Source: Pipra filicauda
Lineage: Eukaryota; Chordata; Aves; Passeriformes; Pipridae
Direction of reading: 5' to 3'
Assembly (NCBI RefSeq): GCF_003945595.2
Contig: NW_024104413.1
Span: forward strand, 584,001-648,000
DNA length: 64,000 nucleotides
In this document: piece after piece, positions 12,606 through 26,005 of the stretch
Position numbering within the stretch: position 1 is the stretch's first letter
Layout of the letters: every line of letters begins with the position of its first letter
Translations under genes and position numbers: made by a program
Notes under the pieces: model-generated
What the model was told of the DNA's origin: nothing
The model's input: the letters and a program-made list of their open reading frames with translations, nothing else
Databases searched by the model: none

Positions 12606-14529
12606 ATCAAAGTTTTAATGTAAAAAGAAAATATATGCCCTTCATCTTTGAAATACACTTTTTGTGTATCTTAAAAGCTTAGAAATGTTATTTGCTTCTG
12701 GAAGAAGGAGATGGATGAATAAGACAAGTGTAGAAGGGGGAAAAGCTCTTCATCTGATACTGTTTAGTGTCTCGTTGGAGCAGTGATCATGTTTGATAAT
12801 GGGTCACTTTAGGAGGTGGTTACCAATTTCAGCCTGATACTGGGAAAACAGTCCAGTTGTCTTTCATCTCAGCTTGCACCATGTATGTGATGTATTATTT
12901 TTTTTTAATTAAAAAACCAAACCCAACAACAACAAAACCCCCCACAGAAACCTAATCCCAAAGAAACAAGACCTTTAACACAACACCACTACATACAACA
13001 CTGAAATTGTTGTAGGGTTTGCAAAATGCCAGCAGTGGAGGACAACCATGACTGAGCTGCAGGGAATTCTGTCATAGAGCATGTGTGGATTTCTCTGTAG
13101 TGGGAAATGGAAAGGCTCTTCAGTGTGGGACATTTGAATTTTTTTATTATATATATTTAAAAATAAATAAAAATTGATGTAGCATGAAATGACAACACAG
13201 GTGGTAATCAATAATGCACGAGGGTGAAACTGAAGCTAGATTGACAAGTTGCTAAATAATGAAAAGGGAACTTATCTTTGTATACAAAACACAATTAATT
13301 TTTTATCAGTGAAAAAAGGAATGTGATTATATTATGTTAAATGGTGCATGCTGGGGAAGCCATAGGTTGTTACTAAAAGGAATGTGATGCAAGATTAAAC
13401 TGTACTGTTTGCTCAGGATGACCACATTCATTGCATGCAAACTTATATGGAAAACCACTGGTTCTGGTGGAAAATGAGGTAATCATCCGTATAAAACATG
13501 AGGTGAGAACAGGAGAGCAAAATTAATATTTTATCTGTACTTCAATTAGAATAGTAATTTTTTTTGGTCACAAGTTTTATTCAAATTAACAAATACAGCA
13601 TTTTATTCTTTGTGAGAGAGAACCCAGATATAGAAGGCTCTTAATTTCTGTGGTATTAAAGTCTTCTAGAATTTTGTTTTAAAAAATAAGATGTTTCATT
13701 TCTTAATGCATGATTACCTGCCCTAGATCATACTTTTTACTTTAAGAATAATTGACATGTTGATACCTTGATTCAATATTGACATGGTGGACCTGAGACA
13801 CACTGGTGTAATTCCCAGAGCATTTGAAGGCTAAATCAGGACAATGGAGCCCAGGTCATTTTAAGCCTGACTTTTCTCAGCATTTGTGGAGTGTGAGACT
13901 ACACCAGATCCAGTTCTGTAGGAATAAACGTAATGTGACGTGTTTGACTATCAGGAGCTTTATAGTTCTTCCACATTCTTCAGCAGTGCCATCAGAGGAT
14001 TGCTGTCAACTCTGCCCTAGTGTGATTTGCTAGATTTCAATTAATTTATTTTTTTTACTGTTGCAAAGGATAAATTCTAGTATCAGCCACTGAATTGTTT
14101 ATGTAGTCTCATGACTTAAATATGCTGCAGTTTGCCTTCCTTCCTCCATATGCACATGGTAGCACCATGTTAGCAAGATTAACAATCGTGCAAATTATTT
14201 TTTGGTTATGTTTCTGTACTTGGGGATTAAGTCTGTTTTCTTCTGTTAGAAGCTTTTTCACTTAATCATATAAGAAATTCCCTTTTAGTTTTTCTTTAAT
14301 GCTGGAGAAGTATGATAAGGAAGACAAGAAGACAAGTTATTAATTTTTTTAAGACAGTTCTTGGCAGTGGAATTTAATTTTCATTGTGACCTTACCCTAC
14401 TTGAAAGTTGAAGGCTGTTTTTTAATGTGAAATAATTAAATTCATAATAATGGATTATTATGAAGAATATTTTGTGGAGTACTGTGCAACATTGTTTTCT
14501 CATGTGTCAGGTCATCATAAGGAAGTTTT

Positions 14530-15225
14530 CAATAAACAAAATCATAGGACCATAGAATGGAATATCCTGAGTTGGAGGGGACCCACAAGGATCATAGAAG
14601 AAAGACCGACTCCTGGCCCTCCACAGTGCACCCCTAAGAGTTACACCATGTGCCTGAGAGCATTGTCCATACACTTCTTGAATTCTGACAGGCTTGTTGC
14701 TGTGACCACTTCCCGGGGGAACTTTTCCAGTGTCCAGCCATCCTTTAGATGAAGAACCTTTTCCTAATATCTGGCCTAAACCTCTCCTGACACAGCTTCA
14801 TGCTGTTCTCTCTGGTTCTATCCCTGGTAACCACAGAGAAGAGATCAGTGCCTGCCCCTCCACTTCCTCTCATGAGGAAGCTGTAGACCACAATAAGGTC
14901 TCCCCTTTCATCCTCCCAGGACAACATCCTCATCATTTGTTTGTCCCTTAATCCTTACCCAGACGCTCTCAACCGTGCCATTGCCAACTGCAAGCTGTGT
15001 TCATTCCAACCCCTCCATCACATACAACACCACCCCTGCCTCACCTGCCCTGCCTGTCCCTCCTGGAGAGCCTGTAACCATCCATCACGGCACACCAGTC
15101 ATGGGGATTGTTCCACCACGTTCTGCTTATGCCAGTGTTCATATATCTCTAGGACTGGGCCAAGGCTTCAACCTCCTCTTGATGGTTCCTCATGCTGCAC
15201 CTTTAGATGAAGACCTTTCAGTGTT
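14530..15225 (-). mobile_element. CR1 LINE with internal deletion (endonuclease joined to 3' end)
   Basis: Read on the - strand, about 15225-14910 encodes a decayed CR1 endonuclease start: RSMRNHQEEVEALAQ, followed by a TWW-like and an MDGYRLSRRDRQGR-like stretch. From about 14905 down to 14530 it passes straight into the CR1 ORF2 end and 3' UTR, ending ATTCTATGGTCCTATGATT. Almost all of the reverse transcriptase region is missing. It carries several stops and frame changes and is not functional. It could instead be two abutting CR1 insertions, but both parts share strand and the expected order. Confidence 0.78.
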
Positions 15226-15543
15226 TATCTACATATATTAAACATTGGACACAGCTAGGAGTTCTACGTATTACAAAGAGGGATTACAAAATATTTAGGT
15301 GTTTGAGAGAATAGAATCATTTCAGACTGCCCTATTGTTACTATTAGTGTATAATTTAACAGTAAACTACTAGTTGAATGGCTGGAGTTCAAGGTGATGG
15401 GAAGAAAGTAAATTGTTACCCTTTAGGGTAGCTTGTTCAGTCATTGCAGCTTTATAATTAGACAGGGAGAAGGAGAAGCTTAGATACTTCAGTCATAACT
15501 CCAAGTTCCTTTTCTGGTGTTGAGATGCACTGGCTGTCTTCTT

Positions 15544-15710
15544 AGAATCATAGAATAGAATCATAGAATCGATTGGGTTGGAAAAGACCTCCGAGATCAT
15601 CGAGTCCAACCCTTGGTCCAAATCCAGTCCATTTACTAGATCATGGCACTCAGTGCCACGTCCAATCTGCGTTTAAAAATCTCCAGGGATGGTGAATCCA
15701 CCACCTCCAT
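15544..15710 (-). mobile_element. CR1 3' end fragment
   Basis: The + strand begins AGAATCATAGAATAGAATCA and continues GGGTTGGAAAAGACCTCCGA, the complement of a CR1 3' terminus with repeated ATTCTATG octamers. It is 5'-truncated, as is usual for LINEs. It lies about 320 bp from the preceding CR1 copy in the same orientation but belongs to a different CR1 subtype. Confidence 0.85.
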
Positions 15711-17871
15711 CTTACACTTTGGAAAAGAATTTGTGTTAGGTCGTTGCTGCACGGTGTTCTTGGTGAAAAATAATGCAGGCTTTAAGACAGTAAATAAAAA
15801 AAAATATTCCTTTTTGAAAGTATACATGTATTAGCAAGCTGGTTTTGCTTCAAAGAAGTTTGAAATGATTGATATGAAAACAGCTTGTGATAAGGACAAC
15901 TTTGATGTTGGAGAGCAGGCTTCAGATGGTAGGCTTTGCTACTGCATGCTTTTGCACTACTTGCACACATGAAAAGTTCCCATTTTAAAGGCTTTGGAAA
16001 ATATGTACTTGTGTGAAATGAATTACGCAGAAAATGTGCTGTTGGTTAAGAAAGCTTACCTTTTTGCTTCTTCTGCTGGATTTCCATTAGTGCTATTTTT
16101 TCAACACTTTGGACAGCAGCAGTATAACCCCAAGTTCGCGGTTCTTCACACTGCGAAGCAGATGAAGCCAACTGCTTTCTTACATGCTGATACTGCTCTT
16201 TGTTCTGTATTTCCAAATTTAATTAAAAAGATGTAGTGCTCTTGATACTGCCATACGATGCATACAATATAAATTCTTGCCCTGAGAACACATTTTCAGT
16301 TCACTGGAGTTCTCAAGGTTTCTGTGCCTGAAGATTACTTACACAAATACCAAGCAACAGTTACTTGTATTCCTTGATTTCTCAATTGCCCTGGAGTATC
16401 TGTAACTACTGTTAAAGTTGTTGCTCTTCCACTTACATAGTGCTCATAATAAAACAGTGTAATAGTTCATGTAGAAGTGTTAAGTGATGATCATCTCCAG
16501 GCTGCAGAGCTTGTTGAATTGATTTGTGCAACTGAGGCACTGAGCTGAGCGGCCTTCTTGATGTAAGCTCTTGTAATTTTTGCTTTAGAATTACTCTGAT
16601 ACTGTGAGAAGGTCTTTTATTGGGGTGGGTTTTTTGTTTGGGTTTTTTTTTAGGTATGATGCAGACATAAATAAGGATGAGTTCTAGCAGGCTTGCAGAG
16701 TCATGTCTGCTTTTGATTGATGTGATAACTGGGATTTAAAAGTATTTGCAATTTTCACACATTGGTACGAACCTCTGGCCTCAGTGGCAGCCTTGTTTAT
16801 TATTTGCACTATTGTCCTCCATAGGGATTTTGCAAATTTGACTAAAATAAATTAACCCTGTAGCTGAAATGTGAAGACTTTTCTCAGTAGATCTAATTAA
16901 TAATATATTTGTGGTTGTCTGGCTTATTCTGCTATGCAAATAAGAGGCCAGAAGTAAAACATATTTTATAATTGAGTAAAGGAAATTATGAGGGCATTCC
17001 TCAAAAGAAAAGCAGCGTTTTCTTGATGTAAATTTTTAGGAGAACCTTAAATCATTCATTTAGAATACAGAGACAGTAGAAATGATTAGAGGCTTGAACA
17101 ATTGTAGAATAAAAGTCTCCAAAGATTTTGGCTCTGCAGTTTTGAGTTGAACTCTTGTTGGATGTAATTGGTGATATAATTTCACATTGGCCTTTCTTTG
17201 CCTTTTGTTTATAGCTGCACAATTTCAGCATAACTCAATTAATTCTGTAATTAGTGAAATCAGGTTTTTCATTTGTATTTAATGCTAAGTGTGTTCTTTC
17301 TCTCCTAGTAGATAAAGGCTTTTAAATCTACCAGTGCTTTGTATTACCACTGTTGGGTTTTATAACTGTATTAATGGTAATGCATAGAGTGATTTCAGAA
17401 GAAAATATTCATGTAAATTTGAGAGGTTTTGGTTACAGTCCTGTGATAGCCTCAGCAGCTGTGCGTGTGGATTGCCCAGTCTTTGATTCAAGCAAGCCCT
17501 TGGGCAGTCAGTAGCAATGTTATAAATGTTTTAGTTTCAGTAAATCTCTTAACTTTATTGCTTGGATATGTAGTTGAGTATGGGCAAACAAGATAAATAA
17601 ATTTTGATTTTATAAAAGAATCCCAACCTGTTCAAATGTGTATTTCTGTGTTATCACACATAGTTCCTTAGGCATTATTCCATGGTCTTTTGGCAGTGTC
17701 AGTCTAAAAGTTTTTCATTCCAAATTTACATTATTCTTGTTCCTATTCCCACACTTAAGCATGGCATCCCTCAAAACAGAACTCTGAGAGATCAGTGGAT
17801 TTATAGATCCTTATCCATGGCCGGTTTAAGCTGGTCAGCTTTATACCTCTGGGAAACACTTCCTCAGCTGC

Positions 17872-17913
17872 ACTGATGCACGTCTTTGCTGTACTGATGC
17901 ACGTCTTTGCAGA
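17872..17913. repeat. 21-bp tandem duplication
   Basis: ACTGATGCACGTCTTTGCTG plus T at 17872-17892 is repeated at 17893-17913, with changes only in the last few bases. The patch is slightly GC-richer than its surroundings. Confidence 0.9.
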
Positions 17914-20639
17914 GCCATTCTGTGAACTTGAGCAGTGAAATGACCTGGGTTGCTGTGGATCACTGCACTGAAACCATTCCCACGTGCCCCTGGTACAAAG
18001 TAAGCTCCGAGTGCTGGTGACACAGCCTGTGACAGCCCAGAGGTGGGACAGAAGCTGCAAAGAAAGTGAGATAAGGGGCCGAGTTCTCAAATTGGCCTTG
18101 CTGCCAAATGCTGACACCGCAGATTGACCTGAGGCCTGTCTGTGATGAAAAGTGGCTTTCTGTTTCAGGTGTAAAAGAAACTTATCTGGAGGTGTCTCCT
18201 ATTATCTGATAAGTTTAAGTGGTATGAGAATAAGGAATCCCTAGGGGAAAATAATATGGCCTTTCATTCAGTGCTTTATCTGAATTGTATCCTTGCTGAA
18301 GAGAAGCAGTTTTTACAAAGAAAGTCAGCATCAATGGGCATCCCTTGATGAAAAAGGTATCTGTGAAGAGCTGTTAAAGAACTCAGAGGACAGTGCTGTA
18401 GTGGATTGGCAATGAGTTATCTGAGAAATACTAATTGTATCATTAACATTCTTGACAAGAGCAAACTGGGAGTATGTACCATAATCACTGTGAACAATGA
18501 GGCAGTTCAGAGGTGCCATGTTTTCCTGTTTGATTGCATCTGTCCACTGAAGAACTTTTTCTTGTAGAATTAGGCAGAAATAGATCTCATTAAAGGAGAC
18601 AAATTAGCCAAAACTGTAGGAAACTCCCTGCTGGATTCTGAAACCTAATGATTGGTTAGAAGTTAGCCAGAATCTATTCCTGATGTTATTTTGTTAATTG
18701 ATATAGAGGTTAAACAGTGTGGATTGCACCAGGAGTACTTTTAGCTAAAGTGATGGCCAAATCTTTCTTGCCTGCTTAATTTGCATCTCTCGAGACATTA
18801 TATTAGTTATGTTAGTAGAGGTCAGTGAAGGAGACAAGGGAAGAAGTTGACTGAAAGAAACTTTCATGTTCCCAAAGTTTAGAAACTGTAACAGACAAAG
18901 ATATTTTTTAAGAGTAGAGGGAAGAGGTAAAAACAAAAAGCAGATTTTCCAACCCATTCAGTTGTGTGGGAACACTTGGACGTTACTCATTGATCTGTGG
19001 TGAGGAGGGAATCATGCTCATTTTCTGAATTGTATCTGTTTCTGAGGCTTTTTCTGAAATAGAACTGGTGGACTCTAGAAAAATTCTCATAAGTTCTATA
19101 TTTAAGAGTCTTTATGCAGATGTAGGAAAGGCAGAAATTTGTGCCAGAAGGATTAGGCAGTTGACTGACAGGAGAGTGAGCTAAGCCTTATTCAAAGAAA
19201 ATTATTCTTTTTTATGCAATGTCTTCTAATTTAATTTAGGTGGGGACAGTGCCAGTTTAATAAAGAAAGTGAAACTCAGGAAAGCCTTTCTAAAGTGATG
19301 ATGTCAAGATTAAGCTTTAATCAGAGACAATGCACATTTCTACTGTACTTTTTATCTATCATAATAGAGCTTGTAAATTTGAGTGGTTTTCCTCTAGAGT
19401 TTCATCTCCAGTTCAGTTGGTTTATAACTGATTGCACCATTTGTCATTTCATTACTCTTAGTAATGATTACTTGTGTGAGTTGTAGTGCTCCAGCAGATG
19501 TCTTCTCTGTGCTGCCTGACATCTTCACACAGTTGGTGTCAGGTACTTGTTTGCTATTTGGGTGTGCCATTGAGTGAAAGCTTGTAACATTTATTTCACA
19601 GACAGGCAGAGTTGTCAACCCTTTCATATGTTTTCACCGTACTTCACTGTAAATGAAGGAAATTAGTTTGAATGTAATTGTTCTAAGTACACTAAATAAC
19701 CTATCAGTATCAGAAGAGTTGATTTTAGTCTGTTAGACTTGGGCCAAAAATAGAGATTTTAAATTTACCTTTTCCCACCCAGTAATGTCAAGTGACCAAT
19801 GGAATGTTATAGTTGGGTAGAAGACAAATGTGCAGAATTAAACATTTCTAATCAGAAAATAAAATAATTAATTGCATCTTTTTAAATCTTGTCTGTTTAG
19901 CAGCTTTTCTTCATCATTGTTGGGAAACTTTTGGTCACTATAGAATAATTAGCATGATGACTAGAAAATATAAAATGCTTGACTGTAAGTCAAGCCATCA
20001 ATACAACTCCATCAACTAACAGGAATTTTATTTCCTATCTGTGTTTCATGTTTGATCTTATGTAGGGAGTAATTAATATTGTAAGATATTTTTTCTTTGA
20101 AAAAAAGGATCCCAGTAGTGTTTAGTACTGTAGTTGTAAATTGTAGTTTCCCATGTTAGCAAGTTTTTTCATGTGTTTCCACTTGCTCATATGGATCAAA
20201 TAGGTCATTCTGAGAAACTGCCTGTTATCTAAGACTGTGGACAGAGTGGAATGAAAATGCTGTGCACTGCAGGTCGGGGAATTAATTTACAGCAGAGAAC
20301 CATAGGGAAGAAAGCTGGCTCCATGCCAGCTCTGCACAGTGTTTTGAGGATGCAGGATGTTTTCACTTTGCAGCAGGGGAAGGCAAGGCAAAGATGGCAG
20401 TAATTCATGATTACATCTCCTTCATTCTGCCCTCTGTGAATGGGGATTCCTCTTTTATTTGCTGAGAGTTGTTGTTGCAAGTCTGGGGCAGTACAGAATT
20501 TAGATTGCTAGAGATCCAAGTTGCCTTTTCATGGTGAATTTTGGTACTACTCTGTAGTGATAGGTTAAACTAGGAGCTACTTCCCAAGGTTCATACGTGG
20601 AACAATCCTAAGTTACTTTAGAAAGTGGAGCATCAGAGC

Positions 20640-21382
20640 TGCACCCTCGATAAGCTTGCAGATGACACCAAGTGGAGTGGGAGAGTTGATCTGCTGGAGG
20701 GCAGGAAGGCTCTGCAGAGGGATCTGGACAGGCTGGATCGATGGGTCAAGGCCAGTGGTCTGAGGTTCAGCAAGGCCGAGTGGTGGGTCTTGCCCTTGGG
20801 TCACAACAACCCCCTACAGTGCTGCAGGCTGGGGGCAGAGTGGCTGGAAAGCTGCCCAGTGGGAAAGGACCTGGGGGTGCTGGTCAACAGCAGCTGAACA
20901 TGACCCAGAGCATGCCCAGGTGGCCAAGAAGGCCAATGGCATCCTGACCTGTGTCAGAAATAGTGTGGCTGAGCACAGATTTTGTGAGGAGTGGCTGAGG
21001 GGACTGGGTTTTCTTAATCTGGAGAAAAGGAGACTCAAGGGGGGACCTTACTGCTCTCTAGAACTACCTGACAGGAGGCTGAAGTGTGGTGGAGGTCTGT
21101 CTTTTCTGCCAAGTAACAAGTGACAGGACAAGAGGAAAGGCCTCAAGTTGCACCAGGGAGGTTTAGGTTTGATATGAGGAAAACTTCCTTCATGAAAATG
21201 AGTATGAAGCATTGGAACAGGCTGTCCAATGCAGTGGCTGACTCACTGTCCCTGGAGGGATTTAAAAGGCTTGTAGATGTAACACTTGGGGACATGGTTT
21301 AGTGGTGAACTTGGCAGTGCTGGGTTAACAGTTGGACTTGATGATCTGAAAGGTCTTTTCCAGCCTAGATGATTCTATGATG
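20640..21382 (+). mobile_element. 5'-truncated CR1 LINE, sense orientation
   Basis: This copy encodes a CR1 reverse transcriptase tail: [20 protein letters not shown], then a [16 protein letters not shown] and a KDLGVLV segment. The 3' UTR follows and ends GATGATTCTATGATG. Frames shift and stops occur, so it is a dead copy. It is one of two clear sense-strand CR1 copies in the gene. Confidence 0.86.
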
Positions 21383-24300
21383 CTGTGTAGCCAGTGGGAA
21401 AGTCAATTAGCTGATGAGGCAAAAAGAGTCTGAAAGCACCTTTGGAATCTGTGAAAGATGGACTGGAGGGAAAGCCATAGAACTCTCTGCTGCCTGTGGA
21501 GAAACTTGGCATGTGGAATAGCTGTCTGGAGAGACCCTGCTGGGTTCTGGAGCCAGGACTTCTGTGTGTCCTTTGAAATCCTGTTTGTTACATCAGAGAG
21601 AGTAGGACACCTTATAATGGGTTTCTTCTGTTAATGAAAGTAGCCCATAAAAACTTGAATACTAGCTAATTGCTTTAATTACAATAAGATCTTTCTTTAT
21701 GTTTGGCATTAATTTGTGTTCATCAGTGGCTTCTCTTGGTCATAACGTGATGTTGAAGGAGTTCTGCGAGAAAAAATGTGAAGGACATTTAAATGAAGAG
21801 GCTAAAATGCCATCTTTTAAGCTCCTGGAGATACTATCACAGACTGTGTTGCCTTGGCTAGATTTTACTGATAATTCAAAAAATGGATATTAAAGAGGTA
21901 CTGAACATTAATTCCTCAAAGGAAGTTATATTCCTTTGAAGAAATCTTGCAAAAGGCCTCAGAAAAGTTGTATTAAATTTAATGGAGTGGAAGAGCAGCA
22001 TAAATGTTATCAAGGACATGTACAGAAGGGTAGATAAGTCTGCCTTTTGTTGATCTAAATGTATGTTTTATAGTATAAGTAAGATGAATTTATTGGCTTT
22101 TTTTAGTACCTATTCTGGAAGCTAATACAGCAGTTGATGTTACCTTTATGCTTTGATAATTGAGTATATGGCCAATTACTGCCAGGCCAAAAATAAACCA
22201 ACTTTTTGTCCTCTGCTGTGGCTAACTACATACATTGTCTCACTACCACTCATTATCTTTCCTATCTAAATGAAATATAAGTGCTCTCTGTTATGTGAAA
22301 CACTGAGCTATGTTTTCCAGGAAATGGGGAGGTTGGAGTAAATCCCAAAGCAGAATCTCTGCAGCGACTGCCTGTTGTGCTTCTGTAAAGCCTCAACAGA
22401 GCATCTGAACCGAAACTGTGCACATCCCGGTGTGCAAATAAACCAGGAGATAACACATAAAGCCACCAAAGGATACATTAAAATCCGGAGGCTTTTATGT
22501 AGAAAGATGGATCAAGTGAAAGATTTACTACTTCAATTCCAAGTAATTGATTTCTGTTGCTTAAATTAGAGCAAAATTTCAGTGCTACCACGTATCCAAA
22601 CCCATTCGTTATTAGCTTACAAAGCAGAATGCTGTAATTAAATAAATTGAATGTTTCTTAAAGCTCTTCTAAAGAAAAGACTAATTTGCTTACAATGTCT
22701 TGGATAGTCTGTCTAAACTGGCTGGCATCCTTCCAGTTTCAAAGCAGCTGAAATTTGAAAATATTATGGGAGCAAATATTCCAGATTTCTTATTGAAGTT
22801 ACTCTGCTCTGGGTGCCATAAGAAGAATGGAAGAGGGAAGGAAAGAGATGGAGAATTGTTGATTTGGGGTTTTTTTTCTGTAGGAGGATAAAATAAACCT
22901 TGTAGAACAGCAGAGAACCTGGGAAATTGCACATTTTAAAACAGCAAAAGCAATTCACGTTGTAGAAATCTTTCAGCATTCGTACACTGTATAGCAAAGT
23001 TCCATCAACTGTTCTTTCCTTAATCTTCCAGTATCCCCACTAGACTGTGCAGGAAAAGATGGCCATCTTTTTAATTGGCTTTTTCTCTTAGCTTTTTGAC
23101 AGAATGACCAGCTGCCCATGTGAAGCCAGATAACTCTTTACAAACAGCTGGTACTGGAGATGGAGCTGTTGGGATTTGTCTCCATTGGGAAGCATACATT
23201 AAAATTCTAATTACCTGTGGTTTAACTTACTCGTACTGCACATGCTAAAAATAGTTTTATTTAAAAAAAAAACCTGACTCAAAGTTCGGCAGGTGTGGAG
23301 ATGTGTTGGTAGATCTTGGGTGCTCTGGAGCAGAGACATCTAGAGATTATAGGAATGTTGAAGAAATGAGGAAGAATATTAAATGTCATTTAGGTGGTAA
23401 ACAAATGATATACTGAAAAATTAGTATTATTGTAAAAAGTTGAATTATCTTCATTATGTCCTGTTGCCTTTAGTTGCAATATTTGATTTAAATGCATTAA
23501 GGTATAACGTTTCATGATGCTTGTAATAATTATCTCCTGAGATGATTTAGGCAGCATCTTAGTACTTTTTAACAGGTGTAATGATTAGAGAAACAGAACA
23601 AAAACATGGAACAGTTGCTTACTGGGTGAGGGTCCTCTTGCTTTACTTCATTTGCATAAAATGTTCATTGATATATCATGAATTTTGAGTATGTATGGAG
23701 GTGATTATGAAAGGGGAATTTAGTCTGTCTTGTAACTGCTGTCAAATAAGATTGCATTTAAAAAATAATCCATTAAAGTAAAATAAAATTTAAGGAGCAA
23801 AGGTTTTCAATATAGCTTTTCATCCTATTCTGTATAGCTTTTTAGAAGAAAAGCAAGAGAAAAATTGCATTTCCCCATATTGAAGTTTGGTGGCAAGTAA
23901 AATAAATTGGAATATCTTGTCCTAAAATAAAATGTAATTGGATTATTTCAAATCTGATATATGTAATCGGATTTGAATAGAATTTTTCTCAAGAGTTCCC
24001 TGCCTTAATATTTCTTGGTATTTCTCGAAACTTTTGTAAAATTTAACCGTTAGGATTACTTTCTACCACTGTATCTCTCCAATGCTAAAAGGTCTTTGCT
24101 AACTTTTGTTAATTGTCTGAAAACAGGAATCTGGCTTTTTCATCCTAATGAAAAAGACCAACTTGTATTGCTCTGGTGATAAAGTGGGAGCTGCAGGCAA
24201 AGCATCTGGTCTTAAAATAGATCAGTAATAACTGATTTAAAGTACATCATGAGTGACTCATGCCCTTCTACAATTTAAATGGTTTTTTATCCTCAGTTTC

Positions 24301-25867
24301 TTTCTTTGCTCTGTAACTTTGGGTAGGAGCTAAGTAGTTTAGGAGTTGTTTTTCTTATGGGACCTGCTTTGAAAATATTTTGGTTCCCCAGCTGGACCTA
24401 GCTAAATAACAATGAGAGAGGTATACTCAATACCACCAATTAAGAAATGGAAGGAAGGGAGCATTTGATTTTTCAGATTTGTTTCTAGAGGAGGTGGTTG
24501 AATATTATATGTACCAGTGTCTTTTAAACATATGGGGTGTTGTTTGTTTGTTTTTAACAACTTTATTGAAATGAAACTTATCTCATTACAGCCTTGCAAA
24601 AAATACTTTAATAATGTTTTAATTGTTAATACATCAAGTACCTTTTACCAATGTTTAATAAATATTGCCAGTGGTTAATTTATTCATTTATTTTGGTTGA
24701 AGACAACTGTGATTACAGCATTAATGTTTAGATTATTTTGTAGCAACAGCAGTTGCAGCAGTCTGCACAGAAATTGCAGAAGATGTGAATAATTTCTTGT
24801 AGTTAAGTAGGTTTTGTCTTTCTCCATGGGGAACACAATAACAGGGCAGATTTCTTCAAAATTCCTGTCTTCTATAATTCTTTACGTGCAAAGGAAAATA
24901 AAACAGTGGGGTGTAGACTTAAAGCAATTCTGTTTGTTAAACAGTTTTGTACAGACAGATTTGGTTGTATTTGCTTGAAAAATATTTTAAATAGAACAGG
25001 ATTTCTGTAAATAGTGGAAGAAGTGTGAGACAGACAAAACGTCTTTAATGAAAGCACTCAGCCTTTTTCGTGCTCTCAATCTACCTTTATTATGTTAATC
25101 AAATTCCATGCGGTTCCCAGCAGGGGTATATGAAAATTATCTTTTCAAATAAATGAATACAGATTATTTACTGCATACCAAGAAACTACTTATAGGTCTT
25201 TGATCGTTGTCCTGGTGCAGATGTAGATCAGAGCAGTTATTAACACTCTGACTTGTGCAGTGTCCTCTTATCCTCCTGGATGTCTGGGTGATGAGGTGGC
25301 AGGTAAATGTGCCAGCCCTTGCCCACTGGGCACTTAAGTGTGGAAACTGCCTGCTTTAGATTCCTAGGATGTGTTTAAGTCTGTTCAACCACAATGGTGC
25401 CAGTATAACCCAGTTTCTAGCAACTTCAGGGTAATCTGTCAGGTGCTCTTTTTGGGAATAACGAAGTGCACATCACTGGGGCTGGTGAGGGGAAATGGAA
25501 GAAGCATAATTTATTTGTACTTCTAGTTTATTTACTGATATTTTGGAGATAAATGGCTGAAGTACTAATGAGTTCTTTAAATCGTGCCTTCTCATTAGAA
25601 GTCCCAGTAAAGTAGTTGAAGGTAAATGCAATTAATCTGAGAAACAGTTTCTAGGAAAATTAGGAAGGTTGAAGTTTGGTACTCTTCTTTCTGTGCAATC
25701 TTATTTTCTGTTTTCTCTGTGTGTATGAAGACCATGAGAGTTAAACACTGCATTTTCTATCTAACTTAATTAATTGGTGCCTCACTAATAATTCCTATTA
25801 AAAGTTTAAAAAAATGTTGTGAGTTTTCTTTGGGAACAGTATACATCTATCCTATATTTTGCTTCAG

Positions 25868-26005
25868 GATAATGTTTTGAACATCATAAATCAGATCATG
25901 GATGAATGCATTCCACACGAACGGGCCAACCGAGACTTTTGTGTTAAGTTTCCTGAGGAAATACGCCATGACAACCTTGCAGGACAGCTTTGGTTTGGAG
26001 CAGAG
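25868..26005 (+). CDS. ZFYVE28: ZFYVE28 coding exon (probably exon 3), contains the regulatory lysine
   Basis: This exon is 138 nt, phase 0 to phase 0, and encodes 46 residues from [14 protein letters not shown] to AGQLWFGAE. It has acceptor CAG at 25865-25867 and donor GTAAG at 26006. It joins in frame to the exon ending at 6771 across a 19-kb intron. The motif [20 protein letters not shown] is conserved. With 13 residues from the missing first exon, the lysine of FCVKFPEE (codon 25946-25948) is residue 87. Human LST2 Lys87 is reported as a mono-ubiquitination site that controls whether the protein stays on endosomes (established knowledge, recalled). The only clear departures from human as remembered are around the HERANRD stretch. 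Confidence 0.95.

Larger units (their letters stand above)
6772..25867 (+). other. ZFYVE28: ZFYVE28 intron, 19.1 kb, repeat-bearing
   Basis: This is a GT-AG intron between the exons ending 6771 and starting 25868. It contains a solo LTR (about 7464-7994), an old CR1 remnant (about 8820-9010), CR1 pieces at about 12470-12605, 14530-15225 and 15544-15710 (all antisense), and a sense CR1 at about 20640-21382. Short (ATT)n lies near 10157-10172 and a 21-bp duplication at 17872-17913. Elsewhere I see nothing I can name; it may hold conserved enhancers that cannot be recognised without alignment. Confidence 0.85.

Noticed and set aside
16934..16941. ATGCAAAT octamer as an enhancer element
   Set aside because: A single 8-mer in 64 kb is expected by chance and there is no supporting context.
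17755..18117. 120-codon open frame on the - strand with repeated KTCIS
   Set aside because: The repeat comes from a 21-bp DNA duplication and the rest matches no family.
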